This document shows positions 1 through 11,807 of a stretch of 64,000 bases of DNA, one piece after another. The notes below the pieces were generated by a model. It worked only from the letters and a program-made list of their open reading frames with translations, searched no databases and had not been told where the DNA came from. Position numbers and translations under genes: made by a program. This DNA comes from Hygrophila difformis (taxonomy: Eukaryota; Streptophyta; Magnoliopsida; Lamiales; Acanthaceae): NCBI GenBank assembly GCA_030278955.1, contig JAOANR010000015.1, positions 19,687,073 through 19,751,072 of the forward strand, read 5' to 3'. How positions within the stretch are numbered: position 1 is the stretch's first letter; each line of letters starts with the position of its first letter.

Positions 1-192
1 GTTCTATTCCTCTGCTTCACTGATTTTTTTTTTCTTTTGCAATTCCACTACATTATTGATGTTTTGTCCTTGACATATTAAATGCATGACTTTTCCTTTT
101 GCCCGGTTGTTGTGCTGCTCTACAGGTAAGTGTTTTCTTTTCTTTGTTTTATTATTTATTTAGTCAAGCCACAATAATGGACTGACCCTACA
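1..192 (-). repeat. 3' LTR, partial (end of LTR only)
   Basis: These bases are identical to 4815-5006, including a run of ten T. The segment ends in CCTACA on the plus strand, next to the polypurine tract, so it is the start of the 3' LTR in element orientation. Confidence 0.95.
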
Positions 193-202
193 ATTCTCCC
201 CC
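193..202 (-). other. polypurine tract of the copia element
   Basis: On the minus strand this reads GGGGGAGAAT directly before the 3' LTR (TGTAGGG...). It is in the expected place for priming plus-strand DNA synthesis during reverse transcription. Confidence 0.85.
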
Positions 203-208
203 GTCAGT

Positions 209-3200
209 TCATTTTCTGGGCTCTACCAAGCCCGCTCCTCGCCTACATGCTTCGAACTTCTCTTTCGGTAAGGACTTGGTGAACATATCTGCTGAATTCT
301 CACTTGTGTGGATCTTCTCCAAACTCAACTGTTTGTCCCCAAGCACGTCACGAATCCAATGATACCTGTAATCAATATGCTTGGATCTTGAATGGAAACT
401 CGAATTTTTAGATAGATGGATTGCACTCTGACTGTCACTGTAAACAATCCACTTCTCTTGTTCAATGCCAAGCTCTTCCAACAGTTTCTTCATCCACAAA
501 GCTTCTTTGCAAGCTTCTGTGATGGCAATGTATTCAGCTTCAGTACTAGACAAAGCAACACACTTTTGCAATCTTGATTGCCAAGAAACGGCTCCCCCTG
601 CAAAAGTCATCAAGAACCCCGATGTGGACTTCCTGGAATCGACATCACCTGCCATATCTGAATCTGTATATCCAACCAGAATAGGCTCATTAGTACCAAA
701 GCATAAACATACACTGGAAGTACCTCTCAAGTATCTGAGAATCCATTTCACTGCAGCCCAATGTTCTTTTCCTGGATTAGAGAGAAACCGGCTCACTACT
801 CCAACTGCATGAGCTATATCTGGTCTGGTGCAAACCATAGCATACATCAAGCTGCCAACTGCTGATGCATAAGGAACTTTGCTCATCTCTTCTTTTTCTT
901 TCTCACTTGTAGGGCACTGTTTAACTGAAAGTTTGAAGTGACTTGCAAGTGGAGAAGACACTGCCTTTGCCTTGCTCATGTTGAACCTCTCAAGCACAGT
1001 CTCAACATAGCGTTCCTGAGATAGCCAAAGTTTACCCTTCTTCCTGTCTCGGGTTATCTTCATGCCAAGTATCTGTTTAGCAGGGCCTAAGTCTTTCATT
1101 GCAAAGGACTTATCCAATTCTCTCTTTAACTTCTCAATCTTGCTAGCATCATGGCCAACAATCAACATATCATCTACATATAGCAGTAGGATAATGTAAT
1201 CATCATCAGAATACCTCTTCACAAACACACAGTGATCAGACAGTGTTCTGGTATACCCTTGACCCATCATGAATGAATCGAACTTCTTGTACCATTGCCT
1301 CGGAGCTTGTTTCAATCCATACAAGCTCTTCTTAAGCTTACAAACCATGTTCTTTTTGCCTTTGACTTCAAAGCCTTGAGGTTGTTCCATGTAGATTTCC
1401 TCCTCTAGATCACCATGAAGGAATGCAGTTTTCACATCAAGTTGCTCAATTTCCAAATTCAAACGAGCAGCCAGACCGAGAACAACTCTGATGGAGCTCA
1501 TCTTCACAACTGGAGAAAATATTTCTTCGAAGTCAACACCTTTCTTCTGACCAAATCCTTTCACAACCAACCTTGCTTTGTACCTTGGTTGTGAGCTATT
1601 TTCTGAAGTCTTCAACCTGTAAACCCACCTGTTCTTGAGTGCTTTCTTACCCTCTGGTAGTTTTACCAATTCATAAGTCTGATTATCTTTTAAAGATTTC
1701 ATCTCATCTTGCATAGCTTTCAACCACTCATTCTTGGCTTCATGACCAATGGCTTCTTCATAGCTTTCAGGTTCATTTCCATCTGTAAGCATCACATACT
1801 CATTGGTGTTATATCTCTTTGATGGTTGGCGCTCCCTGGTGGATCTCCTCAAAACTGGCTCAACTGGTTGTGGTGGTTGTGGTACTTCTCCAACTGGATC
1901 AACATCATCAGCTGCAGGCTCATCATTAACATCATCACCAACCTCTGGTTGTACGTCTCCCCCGTGATCATGACCTACTAAGGGAGAAGGAACTGGATCC
2001 AATCTGACTGGAATTTCTGCAAAGGAACTGGGACTCTTATCTTTGCTGACATCATCCCCAAACTGATCTTCAAGAAATACAACATCTCTGCTTCTCACAA
2101 TTTTCTTGTTCACTGGATCCCATAACCTGTAACCAAGTTCTTCATAACCATAACCCAAGAAGATGCATTCTTTGGCCTTATCATCAAGCTTCGACCTCTC
2201 ATCTTTCGGAACATGAACAAATGCTCTGCAGCCAAACACTCTCAAGTAGTCATAGGAAACATCTTTCCCACTCCAAACTCTGTTGGGAACATCACCATCA
2301 AGAGCAGTGCTTGGAGAAAGATTAATCAAATCAACTGCAGTCCGCATAGCCTCCCCCCAAAAGCTTTTGGGAAGCTTTGCATTCGAAAGCATACACCTGA
2401 TCCTTTCCTCAATTGTCCTGTTCATCCTTTCAGCAACACCATTCAGCTGTGGTGTCTTCGCTGGAGTCTTCTCAAGCCTGATACCATAAGTTCTGCAATA
2501 ACTCTCAAACGGCCCTCTGTATTCACCACCATTATCTGCTCTGAGTGCCTTCAGCTTCTTTCCTGTTTCCCTTTCAACCCTGACATGAAACTCCTTGAAG
2601 ACATCAAAAACCTGATCCTTGGTTTTCAAAGCAGTGGCCCAAACTTTCCTTGAGTGGTCATCAATAAATGTAACAAAGTAGACAGCACCTCCAAGAGATT
2701 TATCTCGCATAAAACAAACATCAGTATGAATCAAATCAAGTACACCAGACTTTCTATGTGGAGGATAAGTATGGAATGAAACTCTATGTGCTTTACCAGC
2801 AATACAATCAAGACAAGTTTTCAGAGATGTACCTTGCAAATTCGGTAGAAATTGCTTCATTGAGAGAGTCTGCAAGCTCTTCTCACTCACATGGCCAAGT
2901 CTCTTGTGCCAAAGGTCAATGCTGACACCTTTCTGAACAACATTTGTCTCCCCTTTGCATATCTTTGCTTGCATAACATAGAGTGTGCTCACTTTATTTC
3001 CTTTTGCAACTATCAAAGACCCTTTGGTGAGCTTCCATTTACTTTCACCTAAGTAGTTGCAGAAACCATCATCATCTAACTTTCCAGCTGAGATCAAATT
3101 GAGACGAATATCTGGAACATGTCTCACATCCTTGAGTATTAATTTGGTACCAAGATTTGTCTCCAAACAAATCTCTCCAATGCCCACAATCTTTGAAACA

Positions 3201-4210
3201 CCATTGTTTCCCATCTTGACATTGCCAAAATCACCAGAAGAGTACGAACTGAAGAAGTCACCATGAGATGTAACATGAAAGGATGCGCCAGAATCAATCA
3301 CCCAATCAGTGTCCTGACACACTAGACTAACACAACTGTCATCTAAGACAGTAACTGCATCACTGTTGTGGTTAACTGCATTAGTCTCTTTTTCTTCTTT
3401 CTTGCCTTCTGCAATTTCCCTTTTCAAGATCCTGCACTCTTTCTTCATGTGACCCGGCTTGTCGCAGTGATAACATCTGATCTCTTTTCTGTTCTTTGAC
3501 CTTCCTCTTGGTGTATAATGTTTATCACGTCCTTGTGGATTTCTGCTCTTACTTCTTCCCTGACTCACTGGCTTCTGAGAAACTAGAACATCTGAAGAAG
3601 ATTCACCTTTTTCTTTTCTTCTTGCATCTTCATTGAGTAAACTATCTTTAACCATCTCCATGGTTAGTGTTCCACCTGGTGCTGAAGTACTCAACGAGAC
3701 CACTAGTGTTTCCCAACTATCCGGTAGAGACCCCAGAAGTAGCAGTGCCTGTAACTCATCCTCAAGATTTAATTTCATCCCAGCCAACTGATTCACCAAT
3801 CCCACAAAGTCACTGGTATGCTCTGTCATACTTTTTCCATCCCTGAACTTTAAGTTCACAAGTCTTCTAATGAGCAACGCCTTGTTCCTGAAAGTATTTT
3901 TCTCATAAAGTGCCTCTAACTTTTTCCATAATAAATCTGCTTTGGTTTCCTCTGCAATGTGATGGAATATATTGGGATCTACCCATTGCCTAATGGTAGC
4001 AGAAGCTTTCATGTGCAACACTCCCCAAGCATCATCACTTACATCATTTGGCTTTTCTTTGCCCAACACCGGTTTAAATAAATCTTTGCAATAAAGCAGA
4101 TCGAGCATCTTTCTTTTCCAAATAGCATAATTCCCTGAATTTAATTTCATCATTCCAAAGGAATTTTGCTCATCCATTTCAACACACAGATATACTATCA
4201 AAACTTCCAC
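209..4210 (-). CDS. copia Gag-Pol polyprotein
   Basis: A single 1333-codon ORF with all copia domains in order: UBN2-type Gag (about 15-200), CCHC zinc knuckle (C246, C249, H254, C259), aspartic protease with DSGAS at 306, Gag-pre-integrase zinc site (H435, H440, C466, C469), integrase DD35E (D497, D559, E594), reverse transcriptase with YVDD at 1011-1014, and RNase H (D1183, E1224, D1259). Integrase before RT is diagnostic of Ty1/copia; the motifs resemble the Tnt1/Tork group. The first ATG (4210) lies only 12 bp from the primer binding site. The ATG at codon 12 (4177, MDEQNSF) looks more like the usual start. There are no stops or frameshifts, so the element may be autonomous. Confidence 0.96.
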   Translation of the reverse strand: MEVLIVYLCVEMDEQNSFGMMKLNSGNYAIWKRKMLDLLYCKDLFKPVLGKEKPNDVSDDAWGVLHMKASATIRQWVDPNIFHHIAEETKADLLWKKLEALYEKNTFRNKALLIRRLVNLKFRDGKSMTEHTSDFVGLVNQLAGMKLNLEDELQALLLLGSLPDSWETLVVSLSTSAPGGTLTMEMVKDSLLNEDARRKEKGESSSDVLVSQKPVSQGRSKSRNPQGRDKHYTPRGRSKNRKEIRCYHCDKPGHMKKECRILKREIAEGKKEEKETNAVNHNSDAVTVLDDSCVSLVCQDTDWVIDSGASFHVTSHGDFFSSYSSGDFGNVKMGNNGVSKIVGIGEICLETNLGTKLILKDVRHVPDIRLNLISAGKLDDDGFCNYLGESKWKLTKGSLIVAKGNKVSTLYVMQAKICKGETNVVQKGVSIDLWHKRLGHVSEKSLQTLSMKQFLPNLQGTSLKTCLDCIAGKAHRVSFHTYPPHRKSGVLDLIHTDVCFMRDKSLGGAVYFVTFIDDHSRKVWATALKTKDQVFDVFKEFHVRVERETGKKLKALRADNGGEYRGPFESYCRTYGIRLEKTPAKTPQLNGVAERMNRTIEERIRCMLSNAKLPKSFWGEAMRTAVDLINLSPSTALDGDVPNRVWSGKDVSYDYLRVFGCRAFVHVPKDERSKLDDKAKECIFLGYGYEELGYRLWDPVNKKIVRSRDVVFLEDQFGDDVSKDKSPSSFAEIPVRLDPVPSPLVGHDHGGDVQPEVGDDVNDEPAADDVDPVGEVPQPPQPVEPVLRRSTRERQPSKRYNTNEYVMLTDGNEPESYEEAIGHEAKNEWLKAMQDEMKSLKDNQTYELVKLPEGKKALKNRWVYRLKTSENSSQPRYKARLVVKGFGQKKGVDFEEIFSPVVKMSSIRVVLGLAARLNLEIEQLDVKTAFLHGDLEEEIYMEQPQGFEVKGKKNMVCKLKKSLYGLKQAPRQWYKKFDSFMMGQGYTRTLSDHCVFVKRYSDDDYIILLLYVDDMLIVGHDASKIEKLKRELDKSFAMKDLGPAKQILGMKITRDRKKGKLWLSQERYVETVLERFNMSKAKAVSSPLASHFKLSVKQCPTSEKEKEEMSKVPYASAVGSLMYAMVCTRPDIAHAVGVVSRFLSNPGKEHWAAVKWILRYLRGTSSVCLCFGTNEPILVGYTDSDMAGDVDSRKSTSGFLMTFAGGAVSWQSRLQKCVALSSTEAEYIAITEACKEALWMKKLLEELGIEQEKWIVYSDSQSAIHLSKNSSFHSRSKHIDYRYHWIRDVLGDKQLSLEKIHTSENSADMFTKSLPKEKFEACRRGAGLVEPRK

Positions 4211-4222
4211 AGCCCAACTTTC

Positions 4223-4234
4223 GCTCTGATACCA
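4223..4234 (-). other. primer binding site, initiator tRNA-Met
   Basis: The minus strand reads TGGTATCAGAGC, the usual plant copia primer binding site complementary to the 3' end of initiator tRNA-Met. It is three bases from the inner end of the 5' LTR. Confidence 0.93.
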
Positions 4235-4237
4235 GTT

Positions 4238-4619
4238 TGTTGGGAAAAATAGCGGAATAGTGCGGAACCTGTGGGATCACCAGAAATACCAATACAATAC
4301 AAATATCCAAAACAGTATATCCCCTGTGTGCCAAATGAGTTTCCAACAGATGCAATCAAGCCAACAACACCAAATCAACAATAAGCCAACCAAAGCAACT
4401 GTAAAGCAGTAAATTGACACCGAGATTTATACGTGGAAAACCCTTCAAAAAGAAGGTAAAAACCACGGGCCAGTCGCCACCATCTCAAAATCTCCACTAT
4501 ATCAAATAATGGGTACACCAACGTTTCTCTCTAGCATATGCCTAGAGGTTCACCAACAATCATCAAGATTTTCACTAATCTTGGCCAATCAAGAATCATC
4601 ACAGTAGGCAGACGATTTC

Positions 4620-4656
<37 letters not shown>

Positions 4657-5006
4657 TTCTAGAACACAATTCTAGGATAAGAACAAGAGAGGTGTAAGAG
4701 AAAGGATTTCACCAAAGATGTGAATTTTTCTGCCGGACAGATTGAAGGATCGACCTTCTTCTTCCTCCTTCTCTTTCTCTGTTTTCTTTCTCTGGTTCTT
4801 GCACTTCTGCCTCCGTTCTATTCCTCTGCTTCACTGATTTTTTTTTTCTTTTGCAATTCCACTACATTATTGATGTTTTGTCCTTGACATATTAAATGCA
4901 TGACTTTTCCTTTTGCCCGGTTGTTGTGCTGCTCTACAGGTAAGTGTTTTCTTTTCTTTGTTTTATTATTTATTTAGTCAAGCCACAATAATGGACTGAC
5001 CCTACA
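4238..5006 (-). repeat. 5' LTR, complete (769 bp)
   Basis: Bounded by TGTTGGG and CCTACA on the plus strand (TG...CA rule). The inner end is set by the primer binding site and the outer end by the match to the partial 3' LTR. It contains a (TA)n run at about 4624-4655 that could serve as a TATA region. Confidence 0.92.
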
Positions 5007-6210
5007 TGTACATTGTAATTGGGCCACAAGAACCGAGAATTCCGGCAGAAGATGCAGACGACAGGGCAAAGAGGAGGAGGACTGAAAAGTAATACTACTA
5101 CTAAAGTAAAACTAGCCGTGGAGATAGGGGAGAGCTGCTGCTCAAGTTAAGTGAAAAGAAATTCAGTTGGTAAGGATAGATGGAGTTTTTTGTACAGAAA
5201 TCGATCAGAATGGGAATGAATGTTGATCGATGTGTTGTTCTTTGATGTTTTGATAATTCAGATTTTTTTTTTTTGGGAAGATTTCGTATATTGGGTATAT
5301 TCATCTCTTCAATTGTGAATGCATGTGTATGTTTTGTGTTGTTCATTTTTCTGTGTGTAGGTGTAGAAGAAAAATTACTACTAATTTTTTAGGTGAATTA
5401 TGGGTATTAAATAATAGGAGTAATTATTTAACTAGAATTCAACTCATAAAAATGATGTATAAGGAGATTTCACAAATACTATTATAAACAAAAACTCATT
5501 TGCACGCCAAGGCTAAGCCTGGGAGATCAAATAATGGGTATGTATATAGTCATGAGATAGATTATGTATCTTGACAATGATTATCAAGAATCATCAGTGC
5601 ATAATAGAGGCGCACACAGACACCAAATGTCTCAGTATTTCGTCTAAAAGAGGAAGAAGGGTCCCTTGCCTGAAAAAGAGAGAGATTGTCAAAACTTGGA
5701 ATGAAGATATAAGTCTAGAGCAGCATATTCCTAAGATACATGAACGAACACTCACAAAGACGCAAAATCTTAAAAATTATGTGAAAAAGATAGGCAAGTT
5801 GGCGGACCCAAGTAGAGGGCTTACTAGGGCTCCATCCCTACCTCACTTTTTAGAAAAAAATTACTGATATATCACTTAGTTTGATTATATATTAGTTTTA
5901 ATTTTATAAATTATATTCTTGGTTTATTATGAATTAGAATTAAACTCCTACAATTGGTTTATTGATTTAGGGAGTGAGTGATAGGTATTTTATTAGAAGG
6001 CCCAATGAAATATTCGTTTAAACATATATAATCGGACTCAAATCACTCGAGGGTAGTTAGTGGGAGTAAGAGAAAATATTTTGATTTTAATTCAATTACA
6101 TTAGGTTGATCCAAGAGTTCGATACGATGATTATGATGTGAACATTAAGGACTAAATTAGAATGACACACTTAATTAGAAGCCCTTGCTAACCGATATTC
6201 CTAAGACACG
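5007..6210. other. intergenic, nothing recognised
   Basis: AT-rich flanking DNA. Two short ORFs (5101-5346 minus and 5571-5867 plus) have no recognisable domains and are probably chance. No repeat structure was seen. Confidence 0.5.
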
Positions 6211-6218
6211 TATAGGTG

Positions 6219-6504
6219 GGGAAAAAACCCTAATGGTCCCATAATTATGTTAGTTTTCCCAAACCATCCCATAAAAAATGAATTAACCCAATCCATCCAG
6301 TAACTATGCTAATTTTCGCCCAATCCATCCCATCCACCACATTAGGCGCACTAATCTGCTGCACGTCAGCATTAATCGTCATTAGGGATGAGTGGGATGG
6401 ATTGAACGAAAATTAGCATAATTATCGGATAGATTGGATTATTTTCTATGGAATGATTTGGGAAAACTAACATGATTATGGGACCATTAGGGTCTTTTTT
6501 ACCA
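6219..6504. mobile_element. small MULE-type element with long inverted repeats
   Basis: The two halves form inverted-repeat arms of about 110 bp (left begins GGGAAAAAACCCTAATGG; right ends CCATTAGGGTCTTTTTTACC) around a short centre. An 8-bp direct repeat TATAGGTG flanks it at 6211-6218 and 6505-6512. Long arms and a target duplication of about 8-9 bp fit a nonautonomous Mutator-like element. It has no coding capacity. Confidence 0.75.
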
Positions 6505-6540
6505 TATAGGTGTGTTAAGGAGGAATTTTCAAAAGATTAA

Positions 6541-6838
6541 GGCCCCGTACTCTAAAACTTATTTTCAGGCCTTATTACTTATTTTTTATGGAAATCAGAT
6601 CAAACCAGATCAGATAAGAAACATTAAGTTCAGACCAGATTAAATAAGATCAGACCAGACCAGATCAGATCAGATCAAATCATTATAATAATATACAGAA
6701 AATAAGATCAGACCAGACCAGATGGAATCAGACCAGACCAGAAAAATTCAAACCAGACCAGATAAATTCAGATCAGACCAGACCAGATCTTATAAATTCA
6801 GATCAGACCAGAAAAATTAAGGACTAGAGAACAGGGCC
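6541..6838. mobile_element. Harbinger/Tourist-type MITE filled with CAGACCAGAT repeats
   Basis: Terminal inverted repeats GGCCCCGTACTCTA and GGCCCTGTTCTCTA (the latter on the minus strand) are flanked by TAA at 6538-6540 and 6839-6841, the 3-bp TWA duplication typical of PIF/Harbinger. The interior, about 6590-6820, is largely an imperfect array of AGATCAGACC and CAGACCAGAT units. Confidence 0.8.
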
Positions 6839-6841
6839 TAA

Positions 6842-8428
6842 GCCCTACTCATAAAAAATTCCTGCTGTAGCTAGAAAATTTTGTATTTTCACTGTTAAAG
6901 GCAGATTGCAAATTATAGGTATATCAGCTTTTTCCCAATACAGGTTCTTGCATTGTGTTCGTATAAGTTATTACTTAAAAATAATCAAAGATAATTAAAG
7001 GAAAATGCCAACTAAACTTCAATCCTGTAGCACACAGGCACCTCTCTTGTTATAAGTTGGACTCTTTGCCACCCTCCATTCTATTGTTCTCATTCCATTT
7101 GTACATGGTCAACTAAACAAACTTAATATCCATGATCCAACATTGAAATATGAAAATTAACCTCTCAAGATTAAATATAAACTAATAAAAAATATAAAAT
7201 AAAATAAAATTAGTGCAAGCATTAACATCTTACGAAAGCAATGGATCTCATCAATATCAACATCAAGTAAAATGTTGGTTGTATGTAGTGCGCTTTGCAC
7301 CTCAACAGTCCCCTTGTACCAAGGTTATGAAGATAGATCTTAGCTGGGATCGTTTTTATCATGGCAAAATCGGAATCGTATAATCGAATTTAGATCCTAA
7401 GATCCTACAAAATTGCAAAAATTGATAAAAATAATTATATGTATAAATAGTCAAAAATAAAAATATCAATTGTTAGGTAACTGAAGCAATAAAAGCACTA
7501 TAAACAGTCAAAAATAAAATTTACTACCGCTTTTATGAAAAACATGAGATTATGAGAGCATATTTCAAAATTTTGTAGGATCAGATCCTATAGGATCATA
7601 AGAATTTACCATTAAAATCGGAATTTTAATATCAAGATCGGGATCAAGATCGAGATCCTACTAAATTTAAGATACTACAAAGATCTAGATCGTTTTTAAG
7701 AAGTGGGATCGTAAAATTATAAGATCAAGATCTAGATCTTAATAACTATATGTGGTCCGACAAAACTGCAAAACAACAATATTGTCCTCCTGTTTGTTTC
7801 TCCCATGAAATAAATTCATGAATTGTCCATCATAATCATCCCACAATGTATAGCTCAAGAGTTTCCCTCTAAAAATTACATAAAATGAATATGAAATATA
7901 AGAAGCATTAGGCTTGGGGAAAAAATACGTCCAAAAAAATTTCGACTATAAATACTGGTGAAACATGGGATAAATCCCCTAGAGTAAAGTCCAAAATATC
8001 CATCTATTTTCCATTTTACTAGGTCATTGACGGAAAGGAATTAAAAATAAGCCTACCAATAATGTATTCATAAGAAATAATTAGACTATATATTCCGAAA
8101 AATATGATTAATATATAAGGACAAGAACAATAATATCAAACCGTAATATACCAATAAAATTTTTGTTGTTGAGGGATCATATTCGCTGCTAAGAACATCT
8201 TCAAAGCACTTGAATTGAAATATATGAGACTCAAAAGAAATAGTTATTTCAAAGCAAACTTCTGTAGTCAGATAAAACGTTCCCTGATATACCAATACTT
8301 ATGATTTGTTGGCCGAAACTGAGGGCAATCACCTTGCACACCAAATTTATGTATTGAGTAGCATTACCCTTGTTGGAAAAGAAGCCTAAAATTTTCCACA
8401 ATGTGCCTATTTAACAATTAGCTGTTAG
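6842..8428. other. intergenic, AT-rich, with an inverted-repeat region near 7320-7750
   Basis: No gene seen. At 7325-7360 and 7690-7745 there are facing sequences rich in GATCTTAG/AGATC and GGGATCG motifs, suggesting a decayed inverted-repeat element of about 430 bp. Boundaries and target duplication are not clear. The short ORF at 8086-8295 (minus) has no recognisable content. Confidence 0.4.
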
Positions 8429-8515
8429 TTTTTCTTTTTTTTTTTTTTTGAGAAGCCGAAGCCAGAAAACAACACAAAAAAAAATCAAAAAAAATGAAGC
8501 AATGAAATGGAAAAA

Positions 8516-9424
8516 CTAACACGAAAACATTAAACAACTAAAAATTCGCGAGAACCACATACCGGATGCATCCGCCGCAATGTTTCCAAGAACGAAGTCA
8601 GGAGGGAAGGCCCACATCGTGTACAAATCCTCGATAGAAGCGCCATGTTTAGCTAATACATCGGCAACACTATTCCCCTCTCGAAGAATGTGGTGAAGAG
8701 TGCAACTCTCAAAGGACTTGCAAAGGTCTTGGATATATAAGATAGTGCCAGCCATGGGATGGAAATGAGGACATGACTCCAACGGACCAAGAGCTAGCTT
8801 CAAATCCGAATAGCAGATAATGTGAGTGATCCCCGAATTTTGAACAAATTCAAGACCCTTAGCCAGGGCAGAGAGCTCAGCATACGTATTAGTGTGATTT
8901 CTGAGCTGACCACAGCACCCCCCCCCAAGCCAGTGCCCCGCATCATCACGAACAATGAAGCTGAATCCAGATCTGCCCGGATTACCAAACAAACTATCAT
9001 CCGCATGGAGTATGGAACCCATCGCACCATGCCCATTCCGATTCACCATACAGACTTCTGAAAAAGTTTTAGACTGCTCAGCATTATGGATGTCAAGGGC
9101 CACACGAAAAATCTCCCTCTTAATGCCCCAACATGTGCGTTGTCTACACCTGAAAATTCTAGCGTTGCGCTCAAGCCAAAGAACCCAGAGCACAACAAGC
9201 AAGAAGCTGTGAATCGACTCCTTAGGCATCTCATCGCAATCAATAGGAATATTTATTTTAAGATCATTCCAGACGAAATTTACCCAATCACAATAAAATA
9301 AACAGTGACCCCAAGTCTCAATATAAGCTCCACATAATACACAAAGAGGAGAGGATGCCATATGTCGATGAAACCTGAGGGCATTGATTAGTAGGAAATT
9401 GTGAGAGAGCAACCACAAAAACAT
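8516..9424 (-). pseudogene. LINE ORF2 C-terminus: zf-RVT and RNase H
   Basis: A 302-codon open stretch. The start matches the RT-associated zinc-binding region (LLINALRFH, then CVLCG, then WGHCLFYC with paired Cys and His). From about residue 135 it is an RNase H fold with FGNPGRSGFSF, an AELSAL helix (Glu) and CYSDLKLAL (Asp). It is the longest intact part of the element and probably contains no internal start of its own. Confidence 0.85.
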
Positions 9425-9817
9425 CCCAAGTTTCTCATGGATTTCGGCCCTCCAAATCCAATTCCAATTAGACTCCTCAACACCACTTCAAGAGAGAAAC
9501 TTATAGGCTGAAGAAACTTAATATATATACCAGTTTAGTAGCTGTCCAAATCCAAATGCCAGGGACTGAATCATGCAGCTGGGCGGAGGTTGGGAACAGA
9601 TGGCGTTGAGGATGGCAACAGAAATGTTGGAGTACAAACCCTCGCAGCTCCATTTGTCATTCACAATAACATCCCTGACTTTTAAATCCAAATACTGAAA
9701 AGCGATGTAAGGATCGAGAGGACCAGATGAGTGTTATTCCACCAATTGGAAAACCAAAGAGAGGAATTTCCACATCCATGATGGAGCTGAAAACCTTCCT
9801 GAAGAAGCGGCACCAGC

Positions 9818-11540
9818 TTATAAATAATCTTTAGCAAACAAGATTGGGCAGAAAGGGGGGAAGCAAGAAGAAAGTCCAGTCGTACCTTCAGATATCAATT
9901 TCACCCAAGGTTTGGACGGAGAATGAAGAAGACTCCAAAGAAGTTTGCCCAAGCAGGCAATGTTCATCCATCGAGCATGCCTCAGACCAAGACCACCAAC
10001 GCTGCAGGGAGTAGCCACTTTGTCCCAGCTAACGAGGTGGATGCCTTTCCCATTTCTATCTTTCCACAAGAAGCTGTTAATACGCTTGTCAATTGCATAA
10101 CACACGACATTTGGAAGCCAACGTAATTGCATAAAGTAAGTAGGAATGGAAGTTAGAACCGCCTTGCACAACATCAATCTGCCGGCCTTATTCAAAAGCT
10201 TACTAGCCCAACCCTCGAGTCTACCATCAATTTTATCAAGAATGAAAGCGAAGTCACGACAATGATGTCTTCCCAGAAGCATAGGAAAACCCAAATAGGT
10301 CCCAAGAGTGTCAACGGCCTGAATACTGAGAGTATCAATAATCCAAAATCTTTCCGTCATAGAAACAGCAGGAGGAATATAAACTGCAGATTTCAATGGA
10401 TTAAGAACAAACACAGAGGATGCGCCAAAGGTCTGGAGAGTATCCGCAATAGTATTCACCGAAGTGCGATCATTCATAGAGCACAAAATAAGGTCATTGG
10501 CGAAAATTAAATGAGAAATCCCAACGCCATCCTTTTTTAAATGAATAGGCCGCCATATGTGACACCTGACAAGCTGAAAAATCATAACAGATATCCATCA
10601 TTACCAAAAATAAAACGGAGAGAAAGGGTCACCTTGGCGGAGACCGTTTCCTGGATGAAAATCCGCCAATGCTTGACCATTCCAAAGTACCGAATAGGTA
10701 GGAGTGGAAACACAGAATGTAATCAATTGAGACATAGGCTCAGGAAGCCCATCTCCTGGAGACACCGCTCCAAGAAATCCCACCGGACACTATCATAGGC
10801 TTTAGCAATGTCTACTTTTAAAATGATAGTCTGAGTCCTATTAGCAGAGCCTGCCAGATGGCCAAAACGTTCTTGAAGAAGAACATCACTGTCAACAGGG
10901 TCACGACCTGGGAGAAAAGCATTCTGGAGAGGGGAAATACATTCAAGCAGAGCCGGGCGGATTCTAGTAACCAGAACCTTGGTAAGGATCTTGAAAAGAA
11001 CATTGCACAAAGTAATCGGCCGGAAATCTTTAAAGTTAGACGGAACAGACACCTTGGGCAAAAGGCAAATATAAGTTTTCAAAAGTGTATTCATGAAACG
11101 CTTGTTGAGGAAAGCCTGTTTCACAAACTCATTAACTGAAGCACCAACAACCCCCAGTAACGTTTATAAAAATAAGGCCGGAATCCATCCGGCCCTGGGG
11201 CCGCATAGCTATCCATATTCCGCACTACATCAACCACTTCTTTATCAGCGATGTTAGTCAACATATGTTCAGTCGCGGCATTCGAAATCTTGGGGAGGGA
11301 TGGCAGCCCATGATCAAACAGGGTAGAAATAGGTTGATCACTCACCTCTGGAGGGGAAAACACAACCTGGAAATACTCTCGACCATACCGACCATTCACC
11401 ATTTGGAAGGTACATACCATGAATACGGCTGCGATGACATTTGCTGTTCGCATGAGCATGGAAATATGATGAGTTACGGTCCCCAAGTTTAACCCATCTC
11501 TCCCGAGCCCGTTGATACCAATGCGCCTCTTATTGAGCAA
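9818..11540 (-). pseudogene. LINE reverse transcriptase remnant
   Basis: Several frames together give a plant L1 reverse transcriptase: AAPGPDGFRPYFYKRYW (about 11220-11160), then NFKDFRPITLCNVLFKILTK and LPGRDPVDSDVLLQ, then KVDIAKAYDSVRWDFLE with its catalytic Asp (10723-11124), then LRQGDPFSP (10601-10783), then the catalytic box read as LIFANDLILC (10585 leftward). The usual FADD is FAND here, so a metal-binding Asp is lost as well as the frame. Stops and shifts separate the pieces. Confidence 0.88.
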
Positions 11541-11807
11541 TGATAGATTTATATTCTTTTTTCAACTCCATCTCCAAAAGATTAAGCTGTACAGAGTCTA
11601 CCTGCTCAAGGGGATGGGCGATACCCTCAATCCTTTTAAGCAGCTTTATTTTTTTTACATTTAAAGTTTTCACGCCAAGATTTATTAAAATCCCAAAAAG
11701 CACTCTCCACATTACTAAGTTTCTGGTAAATAGAATCAGAAGAATAACGAGTCCAAGCAGATTCTACTGACACCTGGTAATCATTAAATCATAGACCATC
11801 GAGCTTC

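Larger units (their letters stand above)
1..5006 (-). mobile_element. Ty1/copia LTR retrotransposon, intact, 3' LTR cut by window edge
   Basis: The element reads right to left: 5' LTR, primer binding site, one gag-pol ORF, polypurine tract, 3' LTR. Only the last 192 bp of the 3' LTR are inside the window, and they match the end of the 5' LTR base for base. With a 769-bp LTR the full element would be about 5.6 kb, normal for the Tork/Tnt1-like copia group. The uninterrupted ORF and identical LTR segments indicate a recent insertion. The left target-site copy lies outside the window, so no target duplication can be shown. Confidence 0.95.

Noticed and set aside
465..3266. Plus-strand ORFs overlapping the copia element
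   Set aside because: They are antisense shadows of the polyprotein frame and have no domains.
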